Source: Planctomycetota bacterium (lineage in GTDB: Bacteria; Planctomycetota; Phycisphaerae; Phycisphaerales; SM1A02). Taken from it: 35,994 nucleotides of DNA. Below are positions 8,470-17,490 of the stretch, piece after piece. The stretch is from NCBI GenBank assembly GCA_018970045.1, contig JAGWXC010000004.1, forward strand, positions 1-35,994, read 5' to 3'. Position 1 is the first letter of the stretch. Each line of letters opens with the position of its first letter. The notes beneath the pieces were generated by a model. It made no database searches. It was not told the origin of the DNA and worked only from the letters and a program-made list of their open reading frames with translations. The translations under genes were made by a program, and so were the position numbers.

Positions 8470-11400
8470 TGGTCACCTCCACCGAAGATGGTCATGGCTG
8501 CACCGCAGCCGCATTCGCCCGAACGCACCGCGGCCGGATCCTGGCCGCGTCGGTACATCTCCCAGAACGCATCCTCGCGGGTGTCGAGCATGCGGGCGAG
8601 CAGCGTGGGCCCGCGTCGTCGGCCGCCTGCATCACCGTCGGGTTTCGTGGGTGGTCGGTCCATGCCACCCCGTTCGAACGCCGCCTCGAGCAACTGCGCT
8701 CGAAGCGCAGCGTCGTCGGCGCGGCGCTCACGATCGGCCACGCGGTCGAAGCGCTTCACACCCTCGATCCACGTCTGGTCACAGAGTGCGTAGCTCGACA
8801 GGGGATCGGTGGTCCAGACGACCAGGTCCGCATCCTTGCCGACCTCGAGGCTGCCGGTGCGGTGCCCGATGCCCAGCTGGATCGCTGGATTGATCGTCAC
8901 GAACTTGAGGGCTTCGGCAGGTTCGAGCCCGCCGTACCGACAGGCCTTCGCGGCTTCCGTGTTCATCCGTCGCGCGAGCTCATCGCTGTCGGAGTTGAAG
9001 CTCGTGAGCACGCCCTGGCCCGCCATGACCGCACCGTTGTGCGGGACGGCGTCCATGACTTCCATCTTGTAGGCCCACCAGTCGCTGAAGCTGCTCGCCC
9101 CCGCGCCATGGCGCGCGATGCGATCGGCAACCTTGTAGCCCTCGAGGATGTGCTGCAGCGTGGCGACCTTGAAGCCGAGTTCATCCGCGAGGTCCAGCAG
9201 CATCACGATCTCGTCCTGCCGGTAGGAGTGGCAGTGCACCACACGCTCGCCTGCCAGGATCTCGCCGAGCACCGTGAGTTCGTCATCCACGTGCGGCGGC
9301 ACGGTGCGCGCACGGGTGGACGCCGGCAGGGCGTTCCAGCGGGCCAAGGCCGCACGCTGCTCGGCCGCGGCGCGGAAGCGGTCGCGCATGTAGGCCTCCA
9401 CACCCATGCGAGTGTCGGGATAGCGATCGCGTGGTCGCACCACGTTCTCGCCCAGCGCGAACTTGATGCCCGGCTTCGCGTCCGGGATCGGGAAGGCCGA
9501 GGCCGGCTCGCCCCACTTGAGCTTGACCACGCTGTTGCGGCCGCCGATCGGGTTGGCGCTGCCGTGGAGCTGGTTCGCAGCGGTCAGCCCGCCAGCGAGC
9601 TGTCGATGCCAGTTGATGTCGGTGGGATCGATGACATCGCCGATGCCCACTTCAGCCGTGCACGCCTGGGTCCACTCGTTGACTTCGCCCAGCACGCCGG
9701 TGTGGCTGTGGCAGTCGATCAGGCCAGGCGTGATGTGGCGCCCGGCACCGTCGATCTCCTTCGTGCCCGCAGGCACGCTGAGCGCGCGCCCGATGGCTGC
9801 AATCTTGCCGCCATCGATGAGCACGTCGCAGCCTTCGATGATGCCCGCGGAAGCGCTCGTCCAGACCGTGGCGTTGCGGAGGACCGTTCGCTCGATCGCA
9901 CCAGGAACACGGTCGCCCTTGGCGGTTCGCTCAAAGCGCACACCCGCATCACCGAACGGCGCCGTCTTGAGCAGCGCCATCGCGGCAGGGAGCCGCGGAT
10001 CCTTCTCGGCGTCCGCGTCGTCCTTTGTTGCTGCTGCGGTCTGCGCGGCCGGGTCGCCACCGGGCTCCTTGGCCGGAGTAGCCGGGCCATCACCGTCAGC
10101 GGCGGGAACCGTTGCATCGGCAACCATCGTCCACACCGTGCGTGCGCCCTGCGGCGTCACGCTTTCGATGCGGATGGCTCGGCCGTCGGCTTCACCGACC
10201 ACGCGCACGCGCACCGCGGCATCGATCGTGCCGGCCGGTGCCACGAAGGCGATGGTGCGCTGGCCAAGGTCGACCTTGTCAGCCTTGGCGAAACTGAGCT
10301 TCGTGCCCGCCTCGGCTTCCTCGGCCGGTGGCTTCATCAGGCTGATCGTGCCCTTCGTGAGGTCGATCGAGCCACGCACTGATCGATCGCCCGAGGTCAT
10401 CACGAAACCACCATCGATCGGCAGCATGGGTTGCGGCTTGACGATCGATTGGCGACCGGCGACCCAAACCCTTCGCACCTGTGCACCCTTCGCGGCCAGC
10501 GTGCCTTCCATGAGCACGACGTTGGCCATCGAGCCAGGCGCGATGCGACCATGCGTCGAGCCGAGTCCAAGCAGCGAGGCCGGCGTGGTCGTGAGCGCAG
10601 CGAGCGCGGCATCGGGCGAGAGCCCGTGCTCGACGGCCGTGCGCAGGCGTGCGTGCAGGTCGCCGCGATCCTTGAGTCGGTGCGTGGTCAGGGCCATCGT
10701 CACGCCACGTTCGGCCAGCAGCGCCGGATTCATGGGCGAGCACGCCCAGGTGCCCAGCTCGCGCAGCGAGATCTGGTCGGCACGACGTGGATTGGCAAGA
10801 TCAGGAGCCTTCGCGAAGTCGAGCGGCACCACGAGCGGCAGCCGGGTGGCCACGACCGCATCCAGCTCGCGGAACTCAAGTCCGCTGGCGACGCACCACC
10901 CGATCCAACCCGCTTCATCCAGGAGACGCTTGGTGTGGAGCACGGCGTGCTCATCGCTGCACTCGACGACGAAGGGCAGTGCGCGGGCACCGGACTTGGG
11001 CAGGCACGGAGCCAGCGCCGTGAGCGCGGCGCTCGCGCGTGGCGGTTCCTGACCTGTTGGTTGCGCAGACCACGCGAGGGACGCCTGTCTGGACCACGCA
11101 GCATCGCGCATGACCTGGCGCACGAGCGCGATCGCACCCATGCGTGAGGCGGGATAGGCCACGGCGCGCGGACTGTCGAAGGGTGGTTCCTGGCCCTCGG
11201 GCGGCGTGAAGCGGTCGAAGGCGGCCACTTGGCCAAGGTCCTCACCGAGCCAGATCACATTCGTGTCTTCGGCAGCCAGCGTCAGCGCGGCACCACTGCC
11301 ACGCAAGGCACCGGACGATGGCCACGCTGCAGCCACGCAGAAGCCAGCATCGCGAAGGCCATCGCGCGTCGATGCTGCGGGTAGCTGCGCATCGCGCACC

Positions 11401-11780
11401 CGGACCTGTGGCGTCACCCGTGGATTCCAGTGGGCATCGGCCTGTGATCCTGCGGCGCGCGCCTGCGCGGTCGTGTCGACCGGCAGATAAGGCTCGATGA
11501 AGCCCGCGTACGCCGTCAAGCCCGTGCAGTCATGCGACGTTGCACCAGCGGGGATCGGCGTCGAGGCAGCGGGACCGACCGCCACGATCCAGCCATCCTT
11601 CATGACGATCGTGGCGTCGTCGATCACCGTTCCGGGCTGCGTGACGACGGTGCAGTGCACGAGCGCGTCGTGGCGCACATCGCTCGGGCGCATGCCGTTG
11701 GGCGGCGCCACTTGCGCCATGGCGGTTGACGCGATCAGCCCAAGGACGCCGCAGGTCACGGAGATCATGGACCGCAGCAT
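8466..11780 (-). CDS. Secreted tandem-domain amidohydrolase (degenerate N-terminal module plus intact C-terminal module)
   Basis: N half: GLTAYAGFIEPYLPVD (no HxH) ... SLLGLGSTHGRIAPGSMANVVLMEG; C half: GLIDCHSHTG, VHCHSYRQDEI, QHILEGYK, NPAIQLGIGHRTGSLEVGKDADLVVW. ATGA overlap with the downstream paralogue. Confidence 0.88.
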   Translation of the reverse strand: MLRSMISVTCGVLGLIASTAMAQVAPPNGMRPSDVRHDALVHCTVVTQPGTVIDDATIVMKDGWIVAVGPAASTPIPAGATSHDCTGLTAYAGFIEPYLPVDTTAQARAAGSQADAHWNPRVTPQVRVRDAQLPAASTRDGLRDAGFCVAAAWPSSGALRGSGAALTLAAEDTNVIWLGEDLGQVAAFDRFTPPEGQEPPFDSPRAVAYPASRMGAIALVRQVMRDAAWSRQASLAWSAQPTGQEPPRASAALTALAPCLPKSGARALPFVVECSDEHAVLHTKRLLDEAGWIGWCVASGLEFRELDAVVATRLPLVVPLDFAKAPDLANPRRADQISLRELGTWACSPMNPALLAERGVTMALTTHRLKDRGDLHARLRTAVEHGLSPDAALAALTTTPASLLGLGSTHGRIAPGSMANVVLMEGTLAAKGAQVRRVWVAGRQSIVKPQPMLPIDGGFVMTSGDRSVRGSIDLTKGTISLMKPPAEEAEAGTKLSFAKADKVDLGQRTIAFVAPAGTIDAAVRVRVVGEADGRAIRIESVTPQGARTVWTMVADATVPAADGDGPATPAKEPGGDPAAQTAAATKDDADAEKDPRLPAAMALLKTAPFGDAGVRFERTAKGDRVPGAIERTVLRNATVWTSASAGIIEGCDVLIDGGKIAAIGRALSVPAGTKEIDGAGRHITPGLIDCHSHTGVLGEVNEWTQACTAEVGIGDVIDPTDINWHRQLAGGLTAANQLHGSANPIGGRNSVVKLKWGEPASAFPIPDAKPGIKFALGENVVRPRDRYPDTRMGVEAYMRDRFRAAAEQRAALARWNALPASTRARTVPPHVDDELTVLGEILAGERVVHCHSYRQDEIVMLLDLADELGFKVATLQHILEGYKVADRIARHGAGASSFSDWWAYKMEVMDAVPHNGAVMAGQGVLTSFNSDSDELARRMNTEAAKACRYGGLEPAEALKFVTINPAIQLGIGHRTGSLEVGKDADLVVWTTDPLSSYALCDQTWIEGVKRFDRVADRERRADDAALRAQLLEAAFERGGMDRPPTKPDGDAGGRRRGPTLLARMLDTREDAFWEMYRRGQDPAAVRSGECGCGAAMTIFGGGDQ

Positions 11781-11788
11781 AGATCGAT

Positions 11789-11819
11789 GAACAGCGCCCG
11801 CTCACGGGCGGCACTGTTC
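11789..11819. promoter_or_regulatory. Hairpin immediately upstream of the tandem amidohydrolase gene
   Basis: GAACAG-CGCCCG-CTCA-CGGGCG-GCA-CTGTTC: two 6-bp stem segments with one 3-nt bulge, ending 8 nt before the ATG at 11780. Confidence 0.45.
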
Positions 11820-11874
11820 GGCTGACCATCGTTCCGTGACGGTCAGTGGCTTGTGGAGGCCGCGTTGGCGGCGA

Positions 11875-12195
11875 TCAGTCCATCTCGTCGAGCATGCGCT
11901 CGATGGCCTTGTTCAGGACCACATCAGGGTCATACGAGCCCTGCTGGAGCTGTTCCTTGATCTTGGCGATCTTGGCCTGCCGCACATCGGGCATGGCACG
12001 GAGCTGATCGAGTCGGCGATCGTGCTCGGATGCAGCCTTCGGGTCCTGGTCAGCAGGAGAAGGCTCGCTGCAACATTCAGTGGCCAGACGCAGTCCGTGA
12101 GCCGCTCCAGTCGAGCCGCAGCAGGAGGACCGATCGGTGAAAGCAGGGGCCGCGCTCAGGGCCGAGGTGCCGTCGTTTCGCAAGTCAATCGACAT
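11875..12195 (-). CDS. FlgM-like anti-sigma factor family protein
   Basis: C-terminus RAMPDVRQAKIAKIKEQLQQGSYDPDVVLNKAIERMLDEMD matches the FlgM pattern (VRxxKVxxIKxxIxxGxYxxD). Start at ATG 12195 (MSIDLRNDG). Confidence 0.65.
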   Translation of the reverse strand: MSIDLRNDGTSALSAAPAFTDRSSCCGSTGAAHGLRLATECCSEPSPADQDPKAASEHDRRLDQLRAMPDVRQAKIAKIKEQLQQGSYDPDVVLNKAIERMLDEMD

Positions 12196-12450
12196 GGCAA
12201 ACTCCAGGTAGACGGGCCTTGAGTCCTTCCTCGGCACCGCCCAAGGTTGTCGGGGACATCCATGGTGGCTGCGGCTGGATCACACACAACAGGATGTGTG
12301 AGCCGCAAAAGAGGGTATCGACACACGGCCGCTTCATTCTTGAGGGATTCAACGCCACCAACGACGAATATCGCGCGAAATCCCGACACAATCCGCTTAT
12401 GATCCTGCGCCGCGCGTGCATCGCCACCGCCGATCGACCAGCGGAGTGTT

Positions 12451-13548
12451 ATGGCCAATAAAACCCTATTTTCGCCCCTCTGGTTGACCTTGCTCCTTGG
12501 GGTCAGCCCGATCCCTGGCTGCGGCGGACCAGAGTCCACCGAATCCAAGCCGGCCACCGCGGCCGAGTCGGGCAGCCTGCAGTGGGATGACGAGTTGCCC
12601 GAACCGGCCGCGCCCAAGGCCAAGCAGGGCGCGAGTGCCACCACGCGCCTTCCGCCCAAGCGGTTCGCGCCACCGCCTGGGGCCGACGCGTCCACCGCAT
12701 CGACCGCCGACGGGCAAACCCAGACGGAGTCGCCCGTCCGACCCAACACCCGACCTGCACCGGCTGGCCAGCCCATCGACGAGGACCTGGCACCAACGCC
12801 GATGGTGCCCGACGCTCCACGGACTGCTCGTTCAAGCACGACGTCTGATCTTGACCCAGATGGTGACGGCGAGGCCTGGGGCATCGTGCTGCAGACCTTC
12901 TCGCAGGATGACCATGCAGCACGCGCGCAGTCGGCGCTGAAGTCGATCGGCTCACGATGGCCGCAGCTCGAGGGCGCCTACGTGCGCCAGGTGGGTGGTG
13001 GCAGCGCGGTGCTCATCGGCACCTTCTCTGGCCCGACCGATCCACGCGCCAAGCAGCAGCTCGACCAGGTCAAGCAGATCGTCGATGGCCGCGCGCGACC
13101 GTTTGCGCTCGCCATGCTCACGCGTTTTGAGACCGATCCCGGCGCCATGAGCCAGTTCGATCTCCGTCGGGCACGCGAGCGCTTCCCCAACCAGAATCCG
13201 CTCTACTCGGTGCAGGTCGCCGTGTGGAGCGATCTGGGCTCCGGCGAACTCTCGCTCGCCGAGGTCAAGCAGCGTGCCGAGAGCTATTGCAAGCAGCTGC
13301 GCACGCGCGGCATCGAGGCGTATGTCTTCCATGATGGTGGCACGAAGACCAGCAGCGTGTGCGTGGGCGTCTTCGGGAAGGATGCGTACGACCCACGGAG
13401 CACGCTCTACTCGGCCGAGGTCGAGGCCGTGCTTCGGCGCTTTCCCAAGCACCTGGTGAATGGCGAGCCCCTGATGCTGCCGTACGACAAGAGCGACCCG
13501 AGCAAGCTCCGCGCTCAGCCGCCCACGCTGGTCGAGGTTCCCAAGTGA
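12451..13548 (+). CDS. Lipoprotein with SPOR-like repeats
   Basis: Lipobox-like MANKTLFSPLWLTLLLGVSPIPGCGGPEST; Pro/Ala/Thr-rich linker; SPOR-like WGIVLQTFSQDDHAARAQSALKSIGSRWPQLEGAYVRQVGGGSAVLIGTFSG and LYSVQVAVWSDLGSGELSLAEVKQRAESYCKQLRTRGIEAYVFHDGGTKTSSVCVGVFG. Confidence 0.7.
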   Translation: MANKTLFSPLWLTLLLGVSPIPGCGGPESTESKPATAAESGSLQWDDELPEPAAPKAKQGASATTRLPPKRFAPPPGADASTASTADGQTQTESPVRPNTRPAPAGQPIDEDLAPTPMVPDAPRTARSSTTSDLDPDGDGEAWGIVLQTFSQDDHAARAQSALKSIGSRWPQLEGAYVRQVGGGSAVLIGTFSGPTDPRAKQQLDQVKQIVDGRARPFALAMLTRFETDPGAMSQFDLRRARERFPNQNPLYSVQVAVWSDLGSGELSLAEVKQRAESYCKQLRTRGIEAYVFHDGGTKTSSVCVGVFGKDAYDPRSTLYSAEVEAVLRRFPKHLVNGEPLMLPYDKSDPSKLRAQPPTLVEVPK

Positions 13549-14753
13549 GCAAGGCGCCGCGGCCAGGCAAGGCTGCACCCCGACGCCGCGCCGAGTCGAC
13601 GCCGGAGCCTCCGCCACCCGGCGGCGACGGCGTGCTGTCGGCGCTCGCGCGCGTGGCGATCGATGATGGCCTGCTCGGCCAGGAGATCGCGCAACGTCGG
13701 CTCGCGCAGGCGCTCGGTTCGGGCCGGCCGCACCATGCGTGGATCGTGTCTGGACCGATGGGCGTGGGCAAGTGCACGCTCGCGGTGCGTTTCGCGGCGC
13801 TCCTCGTCGATCCTGAGTCGACGCCCGAGTGCCTGCGCTCGTTCGCGCCGCTGCGTGAATCCCGCAGCGCCGAGCTGTTGCGTCAGGGCACGCACCCCGA
13901 TGTGCACCTGATCCGCAAGGAACTCGCCGCAACCAGTGCCGATCGCGAACTGCGCGACCGCAAGCAGCTCAACATCCCCATCGGCCTTCTGCGCGAGCAG
14001 ATGATCGGCGGATCGTCGGGCGACGGTCACGTGCACGAATCGCGCGTGTCCCACTCGTCGGTGCTCGGTGCAGGGAAGGTCTTCATCATCGATGAAGCCG
14101 AGCTGCTCGACACCGATGGCCAGAACGCGCTGCTCAAGACCCTCGAGGAACCGCCGCCGCACACGACCATCCTCCTCGTGGCGTCGCACGAGGACCGGCT
14201 GCTGCCCACGATCCGCAGCCGCTGCCAGCGCGTGCCGTGCGGTCCGCTCGATCCCGCATCCATGCAGGCCTGGGTCGACCGTCGGCTTGACCCTGCGACC
14301 CCCGCACTCGACTGGGTCATCGGCTTCGCCGGCGGCAGCCCCGGGCTGGCCTTGGAGGCGATCGACCACGGCCTGCACGCCTGGAACGAGCAGCTGCAGG
14401 CGATCGTCCACGATCTTGAGCGTGGCGCGGTCGGTCCCGCCATGGCCGAGGCGATGTCGGAACTTGTCTCGACCTTCGCTGAGCGTGTCGTGAAGGCCAA
14501 TCCCGACGCGAGCAAGGACGCAGCGAACCGCAAGGCCCTGGGGTTGCTCATGGCCGTGCTCGGGCGCATCGTGCAGGAGCGCTTGCTTGCGGCGTCGGGA
14601 GCCGGATCGACCGATCGCGTCGATGCCTTGGTGGCGTGCGTCGATGCACTCGTCGATGCCGAGCGATCGGTCTCGAGCAACGTCAACCAGAAGCTCGTGC
14701 TGGCCAACCTCATCGCACAGTGCGCGCCACTCCTGTCGCTGCGGGGCACATGA
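13545..14753 (+). CDS. holB: DNA polymerase III subunit delta'
   Basis: LLGQEIAQRRLAQALGSGRPHHAWIVSGPMGVGKCTLAVRFAALL, GKVFIIDEAELLDTDGQNALLKTLEEPPPHTTILLVASHEDRLLPTIRSRCQRV. GTG start at 13545 overlapping the previous stop. Confidence 0.88.
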   Translation: MSKAPRPGKAAPRRRAESTPEPPPPGGDGVLSALARVAIDDGLLGQEIAQRRLAQALGSGRPHHAWIVSGPMGVGKCTLAVRFAALLVDPESTPECLRSFAPLRESRSAELLRQGTHPDVHLIRKELAATSADRELRDRKQLNIPIGLLREQMIGGSSGDGHVHESRVSHSSVLGAGKVFIIDEAELLDTDGQNALLKTLEEPPPHTTILLVASHEDRLLPTIRSRCQRVPCGPLDPASMQAWVDRRLDPATPALDWVIGFAGGSPGLALEAIDHGLHAWNEQLQAIVHDLERGAVGPAMAEAMSELVSTFAERVVKANPDASKDAANRKALGLLMAVLGRIVQERLLAASGAGSTDRVDALVACVDALVDAERSVSSNVNQKLVLANLIAQCAPLLSLRGT

Positions 14754-14763
14754 GCGGCCGATC

Positions 14764-15315
14764 ATGAGCGGGCGCGCGAACGAGCACGATGGCGGGCGAC
14801 GCGCCGATCGCGACGCCGAACGCATCACGCCCCATCTGGAAATCGAGCGAGCATGGCTGTTGCGTGGTGAGCCCGAGCTGCCCGCTGCGCGGTCAACGAT
14901 CCGGATCGAGCAGGGCTACCTGCTCGGCCCGGATGGCATGCGCCACGGTGCGCGCTTGCGCCGCGCCATCGATCCCGGCGGCAACGTCCACTGCACCATG
15001 ACCCGCAAGTCGGGCACGGGCCTCGTGCGCCATGAAGAGGAGCACACGCTCGATGCATCGGCCTTCGAGGAACTCTGGCCACAGACGCTGGGGCGTCGTC
15101 TGAGCAAGGTCCGTCATGTCGTGGCGCATGGCTCGCTTTGCTGGGAAATCGATGGCTTCATCGGGTTTGACCTGTGGCTTGCCGAGGTGGAGCTGCCGAG
15201 CGTGGACACCCCGGTCGAGCCGCCGGCGTGGCTTGCGCCATGGATCCTGCGCGAGGTGACCGAGGATCCGCGGTTTCGAAACAGTGCGCTGGCCTTGCGC
15301 GGCGTGCCGCAGTAG
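14764..15315 (+). CDS. CYTH-domain (triphosphate tunnel metalloenzyme-like) protein
   Basis: LEIERAWLL, RLRRAIDPGG, CTMTRKSGTGLVRHEEEHTLD, WEIDGFIGFDLWLAEVELPS. Confidence 0.8.
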   Translation: MSGRANEHDGGRRADRDAERITPHLEIERAWLLRGEPELPAARSTIRIEQGYLLGPDGMRHGARLRRAIDPGGNVHCTMTRKSGTGLVRHEEEHTLDASAFEELWPQTLGRRLSKVRHVVAHGSLCWEIDGFIGFDLWLAEVELPSVDTPVEPPAWLAPWILREVTEDPRFRNSALALRGVPQ

Positions 15316-15407
15316 GCAGGGGAGCGGTTATCCGTGTCCCTGCTCCCGCAATCGGTGACGCACCCGACGCGGGTGAGCCACTACCATTCCCGACCCACGG
15401 AGCACCC

Positions 15408-15827
15408 ATGGCCACTTTCCGCTGCACCATCGTCACCCCATCCGACTCGCTGCTCGATGAGCAGGTCACCTACGCCACCTTCCAGGCCTGGGATGGCCAG
15501 AAGGGCGTGGCACCCGGGGCGAGCGCGTTCCTGGCCAAGCTCGGCACCGGTGCGGCGCGGCTCGATCTGGCGAGTGGCCAGTCGCGGTGGTTCGTCATCG
15601 ATGGCGGCTTCGCGCAGATGCAGGGCGATGCCCTGACGCTGCTCGTCGATGGCGCCGAAGATGCAGGCACGATCGACGCAGGCAAGGCGCAAGCCGACTT
15701 GGTCGACGCCAATGCGCGCGCCAACGCCACCAACCCAGCGCCACTCACCCTTGAACAGCGTGAGCAGATCGAGCGTGCGCAGCGCCGCGCGGCGGTCCGT
15801 GTCGCTCTGGCCGGTCGAGGATCGTGA
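15408..15827 (+). CDS. atpC: F1Fo ATP synthase epsilon subunit-like protein
   Basis: FRCTIVTPSDSLLDEQVTYATFQAWDGQKGVAPGASAFLAKLGTGAARLDLASGQSRWFVIDGGFAQMQGDALTLLVDGAEDAGTID; epsilon beta-sandwich layout and length. Confidence 0.82.
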   Translation: MATFRCTIVTPSDSLLDEQVTYATFQAWDGQKGVAPGASAFLAKLGTGAARLDLASGQSRWFVIDGGFAQMQGDALTLLVDGAEDAGTIDAGKAQADLVDANARANATNPAPLTLEQREQIERAQRRAAVRVALAGRGS

Positions 15828-16396
15828 GCGAGCACGACACCGAGTCCACGGCGGCACGCGAGGTGCCGTGTGCCGACCTCCCGCTCTCGCAGCGCGTCGA
15901 GGCCGTGCTCCTTGCAGCCGACCGACCGATGGCCGATGGCCGCATCGCGGACGTGCTCGGTCTGGAGCTTGGCGCACCGCAGGTGCGTGCAGCGATCGAT
16001 GAACTCAACGCAGGCTACGAGGCGACCGGTCGCACCTTCCGCATCGAACAGGTTGCCGGTGGCCGGCAGGTCATGACGATCTCGGCGCTCGGCCCCGTCG
16101 TGGCCCGGCTCCGGGGCGAACGGGCGCAGGCGCGCCTGACGCAGGCGGCCTTGGAAACGCTGGCGGTGGTGGCCTACCGGCAGCCCATCCTTCGTGCCGA
16201 CATCGAGGCGATCCGTGGCGTGGCCTGTGGTGAAGTGCTGCGCAGCCTGATGGAACGTCGCATGGTCCGCATTGTGGGTCGCAGCGAGGAAATCGGTCGA
16301 CCCATGCTCTACGGCACGACGGGCGAGTTCCTGCGCACCTTCGGCATCGCGTCGATCAGCGACCTGCCGCAGGCCAAGGACCTCAAGGCTCCCTGA
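15824..16396 (+). CDS. scpB: SMC-Scp complex subunit ScpB
   Basis: VEAVLLAADRPMADGRIADVLGL, LTQAALETLAVVAYRQPILRADIEAIRGVACGEVLRSLMERRMVRIVGRSEEIGRPMLYGTTGEFLRTFGI. GTG start overlaps the atpC stop. Confidence 0.95.
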   Translation: MSEHDTESTAAREVPCADLPLSQRVEAVLLAADRPMADGRIADVLGLELGAPQVRAAIDELNAGYEATGRTFRIEQVAGGRQVMTISALGPVVARLRGERAQARLTQAALETLAVVAYRQPILRADIEAIRGVACGEVLRSLMERRMVRIVGRSEEIGRPMLYGTTGEFLRTFGIASISDLPQAKDLKAP

Positions 16397-16580
16397 GCGA
16401 ATCCGTCCGGGCCTGCGAACAGCATGGATGGCGCCTTCGATGGATGCACGACCATCGCACAGCGTTGGTCCGCGAGCAGTCATCGAGCAGTCATCCCATC
16501 TTCGCGGAGCGAAGCTCGCATGCGGCGCAAAAACGAACCCGCGGCACTCGTGGGGAGCGCCGCGGGGTCGCGTGGGTAGA

Positions 16581-16605
16581 TGTCACCGCTCCCTCCGCGG
16601 TGACA
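16581..16605. terminator. Perfect hairpin between convergent genes
   Basis: TGTCACCGC-TCCCTCC-GCGGTGACA (9-bp stem, 7-nt loop) 16 nt past the stop of the minus-strand gene; no clear U-tract. Confidence 0.5.
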
Positions 16606-16620
16606 GGAAGAAAGAGTCTG

Positions 16621-17331
16621 TTAGCGGCGACGACGGCCGCCGAGGAGACCTGCTGCCCCGGCCAGCGCAACCGCGCCAGGCGCAGGCACCGAGACCGAGA
16701 AGGCTCCGCTGAAGCTGGATTCCATGCCCGCCGAGATCGAGAGGCGCAGGCGCATGCCGACACCACTCGTGACCGAGCCAGCCGAGCCGTTGAACGACTG
16801 CGGGGCGAAGCTCGCGAGCGAGAATGGATTGACGGTCTGGGTTGAAGTGATCACGCCACCGACCTGCGAACCGTTGACGAGGCCCGCCCAGACGGGCGCG
16901 CCCGAGACGGCACCGAGCGAACCCGGGCTGAACGAGAAGTTCACGCCCTGGCCACCGGCTGAGCCCGCATAGGTCGCGCCTGCACCCATCGAGCCGGCCA
17001 TCAGCACGCTGAGGTCGAGCACGAGCGGCGTCGTGGCGTTGTTGTTCTTGATCGTGAAGCCGCCGGAGACGTAGGCCGTCTCGACGCCGTTGACCACCGA
17101 GTAGCTGGTGATCAGGTTGCTCCACTGCACGAGCATGCCGTTGCTGGCCCAGAAGCCCGTGTGGGCGAAGCGGCCGTCACCGAGATCGGTCGTGTTGTTG
17201 CTGTTGAGAGTCTGCGCAGCACCATTGGCCGAAAGGTTGATGGTGGCGGCGTTGGCCGAGATCGCGGCCGAGGCTGCGGACGAGGCCAGCAGCGTGGCGG
17301 CGATGGCGGTGGTGATCGTGTTCTGTCCCAT
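16621..17331 (-). CDS. Secreted protein with PEP-CTERM-like sorting tail
   Basis: Signal peptide MGQNTITTAIAATLLASSAASAA; C-terminus VSVPAPGAVALAGAAGLLGGRRRR. Confidence 0.82.
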   Translation of the reverse strand: MGQNTITTAIAATLLASSAASAAISANAATINLSANGAAQTLNSNNTTDLGDGRFAHTGFWASNGMLVQWSNLITSYSVVNGVETAYVSGGFTIKNNNATTPLVLDLSVLMAGSMGAGATYAGSAGGQGVNFSFSPGSLGAVSGAPVWAGLVNGSQVGGVITSTQTVNPFSLASFAPQSFNGSAGSVTSGVGMRLRLSISAGMESSFSGAFSVSVPAPGAVALAGAAGLLGGRRRR

Positions 17332-17490
17332 GTCCTTCTTCCCTCCTGTTGTGCCCGGCCCACCGTGGTGCGCCGGTCTCCCTTGGATCCCCTGTCGGAA
17401 CGGTCCCGGGTGGCCTACCTCTTCCACCCTGCCTTCCCGGATGCGCCGCATCGGCAGCGAACCCAGGAAGGACTTCGTGATCAATGTGAT

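Noticed and set aside
8862-10382. 506-aa plus-strand ORF opposite the tandem amidohydrolase
   Set aside because: Long antisense ORFs are expected in GC-rich coding DNA; translation is low-complexity (His/Arg/Ala/Asp-rich) with no recognisable domain, and the minus strand encodes a clear enzyme.
16474-16495. 11-bp perfect tandem duplication (GAGCAGTCATC x2)
   Set aside because: Only two copies in an intergenic stretch; likely a replication slip, no link to a CRISPR or iteron array.
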